Source: Halobacteriovorax sp. HLS (lineage in GTDB: Bacteria; Bdellovibrionota; Bacteriovoracia; Bacteriovoracales; Bacteriovoracaceae). From it: a stretch of 64,000 nt of DNA. The stretch covers positions 620,001 to 684,000 of the forward strand of contig NZ_QOCL01000003.1 of NCBI RefSeq assembly GCF_004006665.1, read 5' to 3'. Positions 1-9,305 of the stretch are shown here, in pieces. The position numbers were made by a program, and so were the translations under genes. The notes beneath the pieces are model-generated. The model saw only the letters and a program-made list of their open reading frames with translations. It was not told the DNA's origin and did not search any database. Numbering within the stretch: position 1 is the stretch's first letter; each line of letters begins with the position of its first letter.

Positions 1-1
1 T

Positions 2-1951
2 AACGATACCGCAACTGCTAATGCTTCAAGTACTTACCTTGCAAGCTCTAATCAACCATTGAGCTTAATGGCATGGATAAAACCTACTTCTATCGGAACA
101 GGAAATGTGGTAAATAGAGTTATCAATTTGCATCGTGACACAACAGCTGGAACAACTGTTGCTCTGGCTCTAGGGTCAAATAATAGAATTCAATACTATA
201 ATCATGCTGACACAAGTGCGACTTCATTTGATTCATTAGCTATTTTAAATAAGTGGCAACATATTGCACTCGTTTATAATGGCACTTGTTTTCAACCTTA
301 TCTAAATGGTGTCAAAGATGGAGTATGCTCAACAAAGTCTTTAAGTGCTGGTGGATCTTACGAATTGACTATAGGTAGTTATAATGGTTCTTCAAACCAA
401 TATGCGGGAGAACTTGATGATGTCGCAGTCTTTAATACAAACCTAGACGAGGCGGAAATTAACCTCATTTACAATAGACAAAAACAAAAATCAGCGGCTC
501 ACTACGACTCACCTATTATAGACCTAGGGGCAGATACTAATATTCCATTTCTTGAAACAATAACACCTCTTCCATTTATGAAAGAAATTGTTGGTCCAGT
601 ATCTGAAAACTCAACCAGCTATTCTTCGTTAGTTGCAGATTTGAGTACTGGCCTAGTTGGTAACTGGCATTTTAATGAAACTTCATTTGGCACAGCTCCT
701 GGCGCAACCGACTTTGCAGATAGCTCAAGTTATGGCAACCATGGCGTGGGTGTTAACACACCTGTTCTTTCAACAAACTCAGTTCTTGGCGGAGCAGTCG
801 AATTGCAAGATACAGATATGGATACTATCAACTTTGGGAGTTCAGCATCACTAGACTTTGCCTCAGACTTTACAATTTCTACTTGGGTATATTTAGAAAG
901 CTATCCGACTGCAGCTCAGGATTACCTAATATCTAAAGGAAACTATAGCTCAGCAGGTTGGGCAGTAGGCATTATTGGAACAACTAGCAGCTGCGCAGGA
1001 CTAGATGGAGCAATTTACTTTAGTGATGGTGATGGTGGATTTCACGCGTGTACAAATACTGCGATACCATTGAATAAATGGTCACATATACTCGTTAGGT
1101 ATGAAAGTGGAACGGTTAATATCTATTTAAATGGAGTACTTGTAGGCCAAGAAAGTTCTATAACAGTGCAATTTGATTCTTCTTATGACGTAATTCTAGG
1201 GAAAAGGTCTCCTAATGATTATCACTATAACGGACTGGTTGATGAGCTGGCCATTTGGAATAGGGCCCTCTCCAATAGTGAAGTACTGCACCTCTACCAA
1301 AGAGTTGCAAATAGGATTAAGTATCAAGTACGATCATGTAATGATGCAAATTGTGATTCCGAAGTTTTTATAGGGCCAGACGGAACATCTAAAACCTATT
1401 TTTCAGAATATCATAACAATAGTGTGATAGATGCTAGCGGAAATCCTATTGGTTCTGTTGTTGCGAACTCGGCAAGGTTTACATTCACAGATTTTGTAAC
1501 AGCACCGGCAAGTAATCGATATTTTCAATATAGGCTATACCTTGAGAGTGACGATGAATCTGGTCTATGCGCTGGAAAGCTCTGTATGCCCGAAATAACT
1601 TCATTGAATCTGTCTTCTAGCAATATCTACTATGGAGACTCTCCATCAATTGTTACAAACACTCCTCTAAGCTATAGTAAAATTGAATCAATCTCTATAA
1701 CAGAGATTGGAACCTGCCAGATCGGTTACCAAATCTCAAACAATGGAACAGATTTTTACTTCTGGAATTCATCGACATGGACACCAGTTTCCTCTAGTGC
1801 TGATAGGAGTAACCTAAGTGTACTAGCTGAAAAGATTTCATTATTTCCAACCCAAGTCGGAGCAGGAAATCTCTATATAAAGGCATACCTAACCTCCGAC
1901 ACCACACAGTCGTGTTCTATTGATAAAATATCAGTTAAGACTATTAACTAA
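2..1951 (+). CDS. LamG-domain surface/secreted protein, 3' part only
   Basis: The frame is open from the first complete codon at position 2, so the gene begins outside the window; the TTG at 59 is not its start. Two concanavalin-A-like (LamG) domains are visible. The first is entered mid-domain and ends with the ELDDVAVFN motif; the second runs from GLVGNWHFNE to LVDELAIWNRALS, roughly residues 195-415 counted from position 59. Such domains usually bind carbohydrate or act in adhesion outside the cell. The last 200 residues are Ser/Thr-rich with paired cysteines and match no family I recognise. The role as an adhesin or glycan-binding surface protein is inferred from the domains only. Confidence 0.85.
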   Translation, partial: NDTATANASSTYLASSNQPLSLMAWIKPTSIGTGNVVNRVINLHRDTTAGTTVALALGSNNRIQYYNHADTSATSFDSLAILNKWQHIALVYNGTCFQPYLNGVKDGVCSTKSLSAGGSYELTIGSYNGSSNQYAGELDDVAVFNTNLDEAEINLIYNRQKQKSAAHYDSPIIDLGADTNIPFLETITPLPFMKEIVGPVSENSTSYSSLVADLSTGLVGNWHFNETSFGTAPGATDFADSSSYGNHGVGVNTPVLSTNSVLGGAVELQDTDMDTINFGSSASLDFASDFTISTWVYLESYPTAAQDYLISKGNYSSAGWAVGIIGTTSSCAGLDGAIYFSDGDGGFHACTNTAIPLNKWSHILVRYESGTVNIYLNGVLVGQESSITVQFDSSYDVILGKRSPNDYHYNGLVDELAIWNRALSNSEVLHLYQRVANRIKYQVRSCNDANCDSEVFIGPDGTSKTYFSEYHNNSVIDASGNPIGSVVANSARFTFTDFVTAPASNRYFQYRLYLESDDESGLCAGKLCMPEITSLNLSSSNIYYGDSPSIVTNTPLSYSKIESISITEIGTCQIGYQISNNGTDFYFWNSSTWTPVSSSADRSNLSVLAEKISLFPTQVGAGNLYIKAYLTSDTTQSCSIDKISVKTIN

Positions 1952-1982
1952 CATTTTCATGCAATATTTATAGAGTGTAATG

Positions 1983-1988
1983 TATAGT
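1983..1988 (+). promoter_or_regulatory. -10-like hexamer TATAGT before the SGNH-like gene
   Basis: TATAGT ends 8 nt before the ATG at 1997 and no purine-rich ribosome-binding site intervenes, so transcription could start at or next to the start codon. The -35 is not convincing. Confidence 0.35.
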
Positions 1989-1996
1989 ATTAGTAG

Positions 1997-3022
1997 ATGA
2001 ACAACTCTAAAAAGAAACAACTATTATTAATTTTAGTAAATACAGTTTTGCTATTTATTTTTACGCTTTGCTTGTTAATTTATATAGGAAAGATGGTAAC
2101 TAATGGCGACTCGGATAGTTCTATCGCGGACACTAAATGGGGATATCCAAGTGAAGGTATATTCCAAATAAAACTTCCCTCTCTAGATAAGAAAAAGATA
2201 ATTTACTACCCTCTAGATGCTAATCAATTCAGGCCAATACTTAATCAAACTGAAAAAGACAAATTTGATAAACACTTTATTATCTCTGGTGACTCAAATA
2301 TTTTTGGCTACCATTTAAGTGATGATCAAACAATTTCAAATAAACTTAGAAATGAAACACCTTTAATCAATTATGAAATAGTAAATATTTCATTTCCCGG
2401 TTGGTCATCATCCAATATTCTTGCTCAATTTGAATTCAAAGATATAAAAGCTATTATTCCACATCAAAAAGGCGTACATATTCATGCATTTTCATTATTT
2501 CACTTAAGAAGAGTATGCGGTTTTAACTCTAGCTTTACATGGAACAAAGGCTCATCGCCAAATTACATTTTAAGAAACAACAATTTATACTATGGAGGAC
2601 TCTATAGAGACTCTATCAAATTTCATCTATTTTTAGTGCGCTCCGCTTTAGAGAGCTTGTTCCCTAGAATACAAAGTGCAACAAGTGAGTACAAGTATGA
2701 TTCGGCTTGTATCTATAAGGCTGCAAGAATTATACTTGAGCTAAAGAAAAAATACTTAAGCCTATATAGTAAAGGAAAATTTGTCGCAGTCCTCATGCCT
2801 CTAGTAGAAAGTGGTGACGATCATTACACAAATGAATTGGTTACACTTCTAAGAAAATTCCAAATATCAACATTAATTGATAAGAAAAGAGTTCCTATAG
2901 ACGGTCTTTTTTCAGACAATCATCTAAATAATGAAGGAACAACATATTTTGTCAAATTCCTACTTGAGAACTTAGAGTTAGAGTCGGCAAAAGAAAACGA
3001 AAAGCTCAAACTATCATTGTAA
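1997..3022 (+). CDS. SGNH/GDSL-hydrolase-like membrane-anchored protein
   Basis: An N-terminal hydrophobic segment (about residues 8-30) would anchor the protein with the rest in the periplasm. A GDSN block (about residues 97-100, in ISGDSNIFGYHLSDDQT) resembles block I of SGNH hydrolases with the nucleophile Ser. Near the C-terminus SDNHLNNEG resembles block V, with Asp and His of the catalytic triad. The family contains esterases and O-acetyl/acyl-modifying enzymes; the substrate cannot be told. It overlaps the convergent dioxygenase gene by 17 nt. The hydrolase assignment rests on two short motifs and is moderate. Confidence 0.6.
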   Translation: MNNSKKKQLLLILVNTVLLFIFTLCLLIYIGKMVTNGDSDSSIADTKWGYPSEGIFQIKLPSLDKKKIIYYPLDANQFRPILNQTEKDKFDKHFIISGDSNIFGYHLSDDQTISNKLRNETPLINYEIVNISFPGWSSSNILAQFEFKDIKAIIPHQKGVHIHAFSLFHLRRVCGFNSSFTWNKGSSPNYILRNNNLYYGGLYRDSIKFHLFLVRSALESLFPRIQSATSEYKYDSACIYKAARIILELKKKYLSLYSKGKFVAVLMPLVESGDDHYTNELVTLLRKFQISTLIDKKRVPIDGLFSDNHLNNEGTTYFVKFLLENLELESAKENEKLKLSL

Positions 3023-3785
3023 TTTCTAAACTAATTCGGGTAGTACTTGCTGAGTTTAGTGCACCGACATGAACTAAGTCTTGATTAAAAATTACTATAT
3101 TACCAGCAGGAGTATTCAAAAGTTCGGTCTCTACTAAAGACTCATCACATAGTAATCGCGGCTTACTTGTATTTTCTATCTCTACAGATTTATACTGCCA
3201 CTTTGAGGGGTCCTTATGAGAATTAGGTACTATGGCCAGCCCATTTTTACCAGGCTCACAATAGATAGGAATCCATACTTTTAAAGCATGTGCCCCTTGC
3301 GGAAAAACACGTTCGCGTATCTTCATGGTATCATGAAACCACTTATCAGCATGTAGTGTTCCTACATCAGTAGGCTCATTAGGCCTTACTATACGCCAGT
3401 ACATCTCATCACGATCCCACTCAATATCTTTTTCATAAACGACTCGACCTAGCAAAAAAGGGCCAAAGTCATTTTCTAATTGCTTCCAAAAAGGAAGCTT
3501 CTTAATAGTTTCGCATGCTGGCTGTAATAAACAGCGAGTTTTCTTTGGCCATGTAGCTGAGTGGTCAATCTCATAAGATAACTCATGATAGAGAGCAAGA
3601 CCGTTTCGACTAAAGGAATCTAACTTTTCAGGGTACTCTTCTTCAATTACAGAGAAGAACTGAGCTTCAATAAGTTCTCTAAGTTTTTGAAGCTCATCAT
3701 CACCAATGGACATTTTTTGAGAATAACCCTGTGACTTAAAAATTCTTTCTTTTTCAATGTCATCAAATACTTTTTGCATATCCAC
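3006..3785 (-). CDS. Phytanoyl-CoA dioxygenase (PhyH)-like 2-oxoglutarate/Fe(II) oxygenase
   Basis: A double-stranded beta-helix oxygenase is indicated by the facial triad: HxD in LHADKWF, a distal His in LVHVGAL and an Arg in TTRIS expected to bind 2-oxoglutarate. KVWIPI and AGNIVIFNQD fit the core strands of PhyH-type enzymes. These hydroxylate small molecules or lipids in the cytoplasm using Fe(II), O2 and 2-oxoglutarate. There is no signal peptide. At 259 residues it has normal family length. The substrate is unknown and the neighbours do not help. It overlaps the end of the convergent SGNH-like gene. Confidence 0.75.
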   Translation of the reverse strand: MDMQKVFDDIEKERIFKSQGYSQKMSIGDDELQKLRELIEAQFFSVIEEEYPEKLDSFSRNGLALYHELSYEIDHSATWPKKTRCLLQPACETIKKLPFWKQLENDFGPFLLGRVVYEKDIEWDRDEMYWRIVRPNEPTDVGTLHADKWFHDTMKIRERVFPQGAHALKVWIPIYCEPGKNGLAIVPNSHKDPSKWQYKSVEIENTSKPRLLCDESLVETELLNTPAGNIVIFNQDLVHVGALNSASTTRISLEITMIV

Positions 3786-3820
3786 TCAGTCCAAGGTGAA
3801 AAAATCCATTTAACAAAGCC

Positions 3821-5014
3821 CTAAAAGTTATACATAAGCATTGTCTGAATTCTATTAGCATCACCCTTTTTACCATCGTTATTCTTTCTTTCTCCCCACA
3901 TATACTCTAAACCAGTTTTAGCCCTCTTAGAAAGTTGCTTGACTAAGTTGATGTGAAGAACTGATCCACCTATCATAGAGTTAGCACTTCTATGAGTTGA
4001 CTTCGTTAACTCAGTCCAGGCGTATGCTAGGTTGGCCGAGAGAGTCTCACTAATTGTATAGCCTTGACCAAGAGAGACACTAACAACCTTGTTTGTCGCT
4101 AACGTACCATCACTCTTTAAAACTGCGTTCGCATTACTACCTGCTAGCGCAATTACATTAGCAGCAGTTCCGTCTCCATATGAGATATTCCACGTAGAAA
4201 AAGTTCTCTTCTCAAGAAAGTACTGTCTACCTGCAAATACAGCTGACCATTGAAAAATTGAAGCGTCTTTACCAGTCCCCTGTCCATCCCAAGAAATCTC
4301 AGAAACAGAAGCTCCAAGCATATTAAATCCTCTCGAGTGACTAAAGTCTATTCTAGCAGATACTGAAGGGTTCTCAGCAATTGCGGCTCCTGCTAAATTA
4401 TAAGGATTATCGATTCCTGCTTCGGTAATTTGTTCAAAAGCAGCGGCCCATTTAAACTTACTATTAATTTTATCTTGCCAGCGAATTTGCTTTGTTCTTC
4501 CACCGTAGAGTGCATCCCCATAAGCAAAATCAATCATAAAAGGAAGGGAGTTAAGCTCACTTAAGTTTGTCCAAGTTTGTCCCACAACTAAATTACCGTA
4601 TTCAATATATGCATGTCTAAGGCGTGGAGAAGTATTAGTTGCATCAAAAAAGTCCATCTCAAGAAACACTCTTTCTTTTATGTCACTTTTAGTATTTCTA
4701 ATATCGAAGTTAAAACGGGTTTCTCTGACTGTGAAATGAAAGTATCCTTTATTATCAGAGTTAGGAGTTCCCTTTACTGGGATTTTACTAATTAAGAATT
4801 GATCTTTATCAGTCGTTCCATCAAAGTCTTTAATTAGATCAACTTTAAAGTAACCGCCAATTTTCATTCTTAGATCAGTTCCAAACATTGGCCAAGATCC
4901 CACAAAGCTATCATCAATTAATTCAGAAGAATCTTCTTTGGCACTAACTGAAAACTGAAACATCATAAGTACAGCAATATATACGACAAGTGATTTCGAA
5001 TAAAATTTATCCAT
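3821..5014 (-). CDS. DcaP-like outer-membrane porin
   Basis: A signal peptide (residues 1 to about 25, ending FSVSA) precedes a mature chain with MKIGGYFKVD and a RETRFNFDIR stretch, both typical of the DcaP trimeric porin family. Amphipathic strands continue to a terminal aromatic residue (ending MLMYNF), as expected for a beta-barrel recognised by the BAM complex. DcaP proteins take up small anionic substrates across the outer membrane. It is monocistronic, with its own AT-rich upstream region shared divergently with the gene at 5258. Family assignment is from motif memory; the substrate is unknown. Confidence 0.75.
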   Translation of the reverse strand: MDKFYSKSLVVYIAVLMMFQFSVSAKEDSSELIDDSFVGSWPMFGTDLRMKIGGYFKVDLIKDFDGTTDKDQFLISKIPVKGTPNSDNKGYFHFTVRETRFNFDIRNTKSDIKERVFLEMDFFDATNTSPRLRHAYIEYGNLVVGQTWTNLSELNSLPFMIDFAYGDALYGGRTKQIRWQDKINSKFKWAAAFEQITEAGIDNPYNLAGAAIAENPSVSARIDFSHSRGFNMLGASVSEISWDGQGTGKDASIFQWSAVFAGRQYFLEKRTFSTWNISYGDGTAANVIALAGSNANAVLKSDGTLATNKVVSVSLGQGYTISETLSANLAYAWTELTKSTHRSANSMIGGSVLHINLVKQLSKRAKTGLEYMWGERKNNDGKKGDANRIQTMLMYNF

Positions 5015-5257
5015 TATAAATCTCCATATTTAAAAGTATCTAATATGTTATGAGTATAGAACAAATGAGAAGTTATTATCAAATAATTATTTCGATACGC
5101 ATTCTTTATGAATTGATTATCGCACTGCTTCCGACAGAATTAACATTTTTTTTAGCTTCTTTTTATTTCAATAATATCTTTTAAAAAAATTATTTTAGCC
5201 TACAATTCAAAAAAATAATGGTAAAAATATTACAATATTTATAAATGAGGAGATCAT

Positions 5258-6091
5258 ATGCAACTGAAATTTACTTTAGTTCTTTTAGTAGTAAGTACTT
5301 TATTCACTTCTACTGCTTTTGCAGAAGGTGCTAGCTCAAGTGCGGACATTTCTAAAGAACTTTCAAATCCAAATACACCTTTGGCAACACTTAACTTTAG
5401 AACGACACATACTTCTTTTGACGGCAGTCTACCTACTGCTTCAGACCAAAGCTCTACATTAACTCTTTTCCAACCAGTTTTTCCTTTTCCATTAAGTAAA
5501 GAAGATAAGACAAATTTCTTTGTTAGACCTGCATTACCAATTGTATGGAATACTCCTACAACTACTGCAAATGGTACCTTCAAAGATGATGGTGGCATAG
5601 CTGATATTGGCTTTGATGTTGCGGTCGGAAAAACTTATAATAATGGGATCGTTGCAGTTACTGGTCTCCAAGGACTTATCCCTACAAAGACAGATATTTC
5701 AACAGAGCAGTGGAGATTAGGTCCAGAGCTTCTAGTTGCATATCTAACTAAAGATTACTACGTTGCTGTATTCCCAGCTCACCAATGGAACTTATCTGGT
5801 CCTGGTGGCTACTCTACAACACAGCTAGAGATATTTGCAGGAGTGTATCTAGACAATGCTTGGACAATCTTCACAAACCCAAAGAACTTCTATGACTGGA
5901 AAAATGATCAAGCAACAATTCCATTGAACTTATCAGTTAGAAAAGTAACTCAAATCAAAAAAGTTCCTGTTAAGTTTGAACTAGGTGTTGATCACTTTAT
6001 TGAAAAAAATGACCGTTTCGGACAAGAGTGGGCCGTAACATTAAATATAGTTCCAGTTGTTGATAACTTTATCTACAGCATGTTCAAATAA
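5258..6091 (+). CDS. Secreted outer-membrane transporter-like protein
   Basis: The start ATG follows a strong GAGGAG ribosome-binding site. A clear signal peptide (ending TAFAEGA, about residues 1-23) leads into a chain rich in alternating strands. TLTLFQPVFPFP, FFVRPALPIVW and GIVAVTGLQGLIPT resemble proteins annotated as MetA-pathway/phenol-degradation-like outer-membrane transporters. The C-terminus ends with an aromatic near the end (IYSMFK). It is followed by a good terminator, so it is probably monocistronic, with a promoter region shared with the divergent DcaP-like gene. Function is unproven. Confidence 0.65.
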   Translation: MQLKFTLVLLVVSTLFTSTAFAEGASSSADISKELSNPNTPLATLNFRTTHTSFDGSLPTASDQSSTLTLFQPVFPFPLSKEDKTNFFVRPALPIVWNTPTTTANGTFKDDGGIADIGFDVAVGKTYNNGIVAVTGLQGLIPTKTDISTEQWRLGPELLVAYLTKDYYVAVFPAHQWNLSGPGGYSTTQLEIFAGVYLDNAWTIFTNPKNFYDWKNDQATIPLNLSVRKVTQIKKVPVKFELGVDHFIEKNDRFGQEWAVTLNIVPVVDNFIYSMFK

Positions 6092-6115
6092 TCGATAAAA
6101 ACTTCTCGTTAGCTT

Positions 6116-6141
6116 GCCCTCATAGCATTCTTGCTGAGGGC
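6116..6141 (+). terminator. Rho-independent terminator after the 5258 gene
   Basis: Seven perfect base pairs, GCCCTCA (6116-6122) with TGAGGGC (6135-6141), form a hairpin 24 nt after the stop codon, followed by a T-rich GCTTTCTTTCG. Confidence 0.7.
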
Positions 6142-6265
6142 GCTTTCTTTCGCTAAAAATTAAAAACACTTATTAAAGAAAATAGCCCAAACATCTAGTG
6201 AACAGTCGTAAGGGGTACAAGAAGTATCTAGACTACTAAGTACTGAGTCTAGATACTATAAAAAC

Positions 6266-6643
6266 CTATTGCTGAAAAATAGTTGAAGATACTTCAGATA
6301 TCGTCACATAATCCATAAAATAGTCTAATTTAGATCTAGAGCTTTCACTGCCATATTGTTGCCTAAAATTTTCACAACTATTCCACGTCTCATATAACCT
6401 AAATGTTAAGAACTCTTTTTTCTTATCTGATAATGGATCTGTAACACTTTGAAGGATTAATCTTGTTCTACCTTTTACATTTACACCAACAAGATCTCTT
6501 AGTTTTTTAGTAAAGTTATCAAGTTCGCTAGGACCTACTTCAAACCAAAACTCGCTAAGGCAATTCGACTTATGTAATAAAGAGTGCTTAAGGGCCGTAT
6601 TAACCTTTCCTCTAGCGGTACTTTGTGTCGTTAGACCTTGATA
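6266..6643 (-). pseudogene. Start-less ABM (antibiotic biosynthesis monooxygenase)-like remnant, in frame after the LysR stop
   Basis: Directly after the LysR stop codon the same frame stays open for 125 codons to a TAG at 6266-6268. The translation reads like an ABM/YgiN-type ferredoxin-like domain: SEFWFEVGPSELDNF, GRTRLILQSVTDP and FRLYETWNSCENFRQQ. There is no ATG, GTG or TTG in this frame before the domain; the first ATG is near its end. It therefore cannot be translated alone from a normal start. It could be a decayed gene whose start was lost, or be made by readthrough of the UAA. The roughly 110-residue domain itself shows no internal stop. Confidence 0.55.
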
Positions 6644-7537
6644 TTACTGAACAAGTGACTTCAACTCTTTAATGAGATATGTCCTAAAAGAGTCATTTAC
6701 CCTATCAGGAAAATCATAAGCTGTTTGGGCCAGATATAAGTCAGTAACAAGAGGTTCTTTTCTTAGTTTCACAATACTTCCTTTTTTAAGTTCAACTCGA
6801 AGACTTAGTTCGGGTAGCACGGCCATAGAAGGAATTGATTGTAATGCCGTTAGCATACTCTTATGGGAATTCACTGCTAGAGTTGTATATAATTTTCCAT
6901 GGCGAATATGAGGCGCTGTTTTCTTTAGGTACATATCTAATAGTACGTCATCATCTCTGTACTTAATCATGGGTAACTCATTAAAAGTCTTTATTGATTG
7001 TGGTCGCCATTTAGACGAGCACACAAGAGAAATTCTTTCCTCTAAGATTTTGTAAGTTCGAATACTCTCTAGATCAATAGACTTAGCGATGATACCAAAA
7101 TCGAGCTCTCCTGCTTTAAGTAAATCAATTATCTCAAATGTCTTAATATATTTGAGCTCAACCCTAACACTAGGGTGTTTTTTCATAAACTTAACTATAA
7201 AAGGAAAGATCAATCTCTCTCCAACTTCTTGAAGACAACCTATTCTAATTATTCCAGAGAGTTCATCTGAAGCCTTTCTAAACTCTACAAACTCTCTGTT
7301 AATATTACCAAAAACGGGCCCCATTGACTTGTAAAGCTCAGCTCCTCGTTTAGTTAAAAATACCTTCTTGGCTTCTCTTAAAAAGAGTTGTGTTTGAAGC
7401 GATTCTTCAAATGATTTAATCTGCTTAGAGATTGCAGGTTGAGCGATACCAAGATCTTTTGCTGCTTTAGAGAAGCTTAGGCTCTTAGCTAGGGCCAAAA
7501 AAACTTCTAAGTGATTGAAATTAAGTTCAGTTCTCAT
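6644..7537 (-). CDS. LysR-family transcriptional regulator
   Basis: The N-terminal winged helix-turn-helix (FNHLEVFLALAKSLSFSKAA, then LGIAQPAISKQIKSFEESL) is classic LysR. It is followed by the linker helix and a periplasmic-binding-like effector domain (about residues 90-290). The 297-residue length is standard. The gene faces away from the secreted-protein gene at 7639, the usual arrangement for a LysR regulator and its target, but the ABM-like remnant just downstream may instead have been its partner. Effector unknown. Confidence 0.92.
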   Translation of the reverse strand: MRTELNFNHLEVFLALAKSLSFSKAAKDLGIAQPAISKQIKSFEESLQTQLFLREAKKVFLTKRGAELYKSMGPVFGNINREFVEFRKASDELSGIIRIGCLQEVGERLIFPFIVKFMKKHPSVRVELKYIKTFEIIDLLKAGELDFGIIAKSIDLESIRTYKILEERISLVCSSKWRPQSIKTFNELPMIKYRDDDVLLDMYLKKTAPHIRHGKLYTTLAVNSHKSMLTALQSIPSMAVLPELSLRVELKKGSIVKLRKEPLVTDLYLAQTAYDFPDRVNDSFRTYLIKELKSLVQ

Positions 7538-7638
7538 CTACACACTATAACAAAAAGTTATGGTGAATATAATATTAATATATTATTTTCATAGTAAATT
7601 ACTTGCTAGAAATGCCTCAACTAAACATCGGAGGCAGT

Positions 7639-8151
7639 ATGAAAAATGAATTAATAATCTCAACTTTACTATTAACATCACCAATAGCAAAAACTTTTGC
7701 TCAAAATGCATCAAGTATAATACATGAAGCAAACCTATCAACAGATCACCTTATTGATATTCAATTTATATCAAAGGCTACATCTTTAAATATTTATGAC
7801 AGAAAGACTGAAGTAACAGTCAAGGTATCATTCCATGAAGACGAAGACTTCTACTGGAATTCACAAGAGGAACTTCCTCCTACAATCGGAATGAATATAG
7901 AAGTAATTGACAACGAGACTGGTAGAAATATTTACTACTATGGTGATTCATTCTTTTTTGCTAAGAGAATTGGGCAGAACTTATATAGAGTATATGACTG
8001 CGATAGCACATCAAGCTGCTATGCAGATTATGGATATACGGATTTCTATATCTTCAATACTCCACAAGGGAAGTTAATAAAAGTTAAAAACAGTACTTCG
8101 AAAACCAATAATTTCTTAGTTGAATCTTTACTGGAAATTAAAGTTGATTAA
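7639..8151 (+). CDS. Secreted protein of unknown function
   Basis: I place the start at ATG 7639, not 7603, because GGAGG lies 5 nt upstream and a signal peptide then begins at once (MKNELIIST ... cut after TFAQ, about residue 22). The mature chain, about 150 residues, is acidic and aromatic, with a close cysteine pair (DCDSTSSC) that could form a disulfide in the periplasm. No family was recognised. Its stop lies within the reading frame of the following Fic gene, so the two are probably cotranscribed. Confidence 0.7.
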   Translation: MKNELIISTLLLTSPIAKTFAQNASSIIHEANLSTDHLIDIQFISKATSLNIYDRKTEVTVKVSFHEDEDFYWNSQEELPPTIGMNIEVIDNETGRNIYYYGDSFFFAKRIGQNLYRVYDCDSTSSCYADYGYTDFYIFNTPQGKLIKVKNSTSKTNNFLVESLLEIKVD

Positions 8152-8788
8152 TTCTAAGTTAAAATTTCTATATCGGGCCCTTAATAACGAGGAGCTCGAT
8201 ACTTTAAGTACAAAATTAATAGAATTGGATTCACTACGATCTAATATAAGTCTCACACCTGAGCTACTAGCAAGGTTAAATCTGCATAGAGTTGTCGCCT
8301 CATCTACTTTAAAGAGAAAAGGTGAATTGGAAAAATGGGATGATGCTAATAAATTTGTTTTTTCAAAGATCGGTCATCAATTAGATTTTCATTTAATAAC
8401 TCAAGTAAATGAGTGCTTAACAGAAAAATCTGGCATTAGAACAACAGAAGTGTTCGGTGCAGGACTAATGTATTTAAAAAAAGAGTTCCTTCAAGATGAA
8501 ATTAATAACTTTGAAAAGATTCTATCTATGAGAAACAACATTCACCCTATTGAATTTGCACTTAAAGTTTACATTTGGATTGTTTCAACTCATCCATTTA
8601 CAAATGGAAATGGTAGAACAGCAAGACTTATTGCAGATAAAATTCTTTTAGAAAGTAACTATCTCCCTCTATGCTTTGCTGACTCTCGAAGCGGTCACTG
8701 TGCCTACTTCGAAGAATTAGATAATGACGATCTTTGTTTAAAAATAAACTCATTTTTCAAAGGGCTCATAAGAAGCTATTGCTTATAA
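8120..8788 (+). CDS. Fic-domain protein (predicted AMP/nucleotide transferase)
   Basis: The Fic signature HPFTNGNGRTAR is at about residues 158-169, with the catalytic His and the phosphate-binding GNGR loop. Fic proteins transfer AMP or other phosphate-containing groups to Ser/Thr/Tyr of target proteins. The acidic residue usually found before GNGR is Asn here. Upstream, ASSTLKRKGE lies where class II Fic proteins carry the inhibitory SxxxE(G/N) helix, but Lys sits at the Glu position. No antitoxin gene is adjacent. Two TTG starts are possible (8120, or 8144 overlapping the previous stop); no ATG is available. The target is unknown. Confidence 0.8.
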   Translation: MNLYWKLKLINSKLKFLYRALNNEELDTLSTKLIELDSLRSNISLTPELLARLNLHRVVASSTLKRKGELEKWDDANKFVFSKIGHQLDFHLITQVNECLTEKSGIRTTEVFGAGLMYLKKEFLQDEINNFEKILSMRNNIHPIEFALKVYIWIVSTHPFTNGNGRTARLIADKILLESNYLPLCFADSRSGHCAYFEELDNDDLCLKINSFFKGLIRSYCL

Positions 8789-8849
8789 AGTAAAAAAGTC
8801 GATGCCCCTTCATCAACACGCAGGGCCTTTATCATCAGTTCTAACGAAA

Positions 8850-9197
8850 TTAATTATAATTATACAGACAACCAACTGAGCTAGGAATTTGCTTAAGTTC
8901 TTCTAACACTAATTGATAATCAAAAGGGTCAATTTTGCCATTCTCTTTAAGTGTTAATGTCATAATTGGCCATCTTGAATCATCCTCGTTAAGCACATCA
9001 AAGCCCTCTGAGTAGATTATATTATCAAGTTGTACATGAGCATGATCTGAGATCATAGACCAGTCGATAGTGACTTTATATTGGTGAAGCGACACATATC
9101 CTGTTGCATAGTATGCATTTTCACATTGTTCTCTAATTGATTGAGCAAAAATAGTAGTTGAAAGTACAAATAGAGCTGCTAAAGCTAATAATTTCAA
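8850..9197 (-). CDS. Small secreted protein, unknown
   Basis: A 115-residue protein with a clear signal peptide (MKLLALAALF ... cut after TIFA, about residue 18). Two cysteines (EQCENAYY near the mature N-terminus and VGCLYNYN at the C-terminus) could pair in the periplasm. No family was recognised. It is the last of three consecutive minus-strand genes for small exported proteins (8850, 9306, 9793), but a terminator separates it from the other two, so it is probably transcribed alone. Confidence 0.65.
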   Translation of the reverse strand: MKLLALAALFVLSTTIFAQSIREQCENAYYATGYVSLHQYKVTIDWSMISDHAHVQLDNIIYSEGFDVLNEDDSRWPIMTLTLKENGKIDPFDYQLVLEELKQIPSSVGCLYNYN

Positions 9198-9273
9198 AAT
9201 AATCCCCTATATATAAATTAGTCAATTATCTAACATTAGAGGTATAAAAAATCACTTAACTTTAGATAGGAAG

Positions 9274-9303
9274 GAAAAAAAGATAGGACTAGTCCTATCT
9301 TTT
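9274..9303 (-). terminator. Rho-independent terminator after the 9306 gene
   Basis: A 26-nt perfect palindrome (9278-9303, core AGATAGGACTAGTCCTATCT) is followed on the minus strand by a run of T. It lies 3 nt after the stop codon of the minus-strand gene at 9306. Confidence 0.85.
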
Positions 9304-9305
9304 AA

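Noticed and set aside
59-1951. TTG at 59 as the true start of the LamG protein
   Set aside because: The frame is open to the window edge and the LamG domain is entered in the middle, so the start lies outside.
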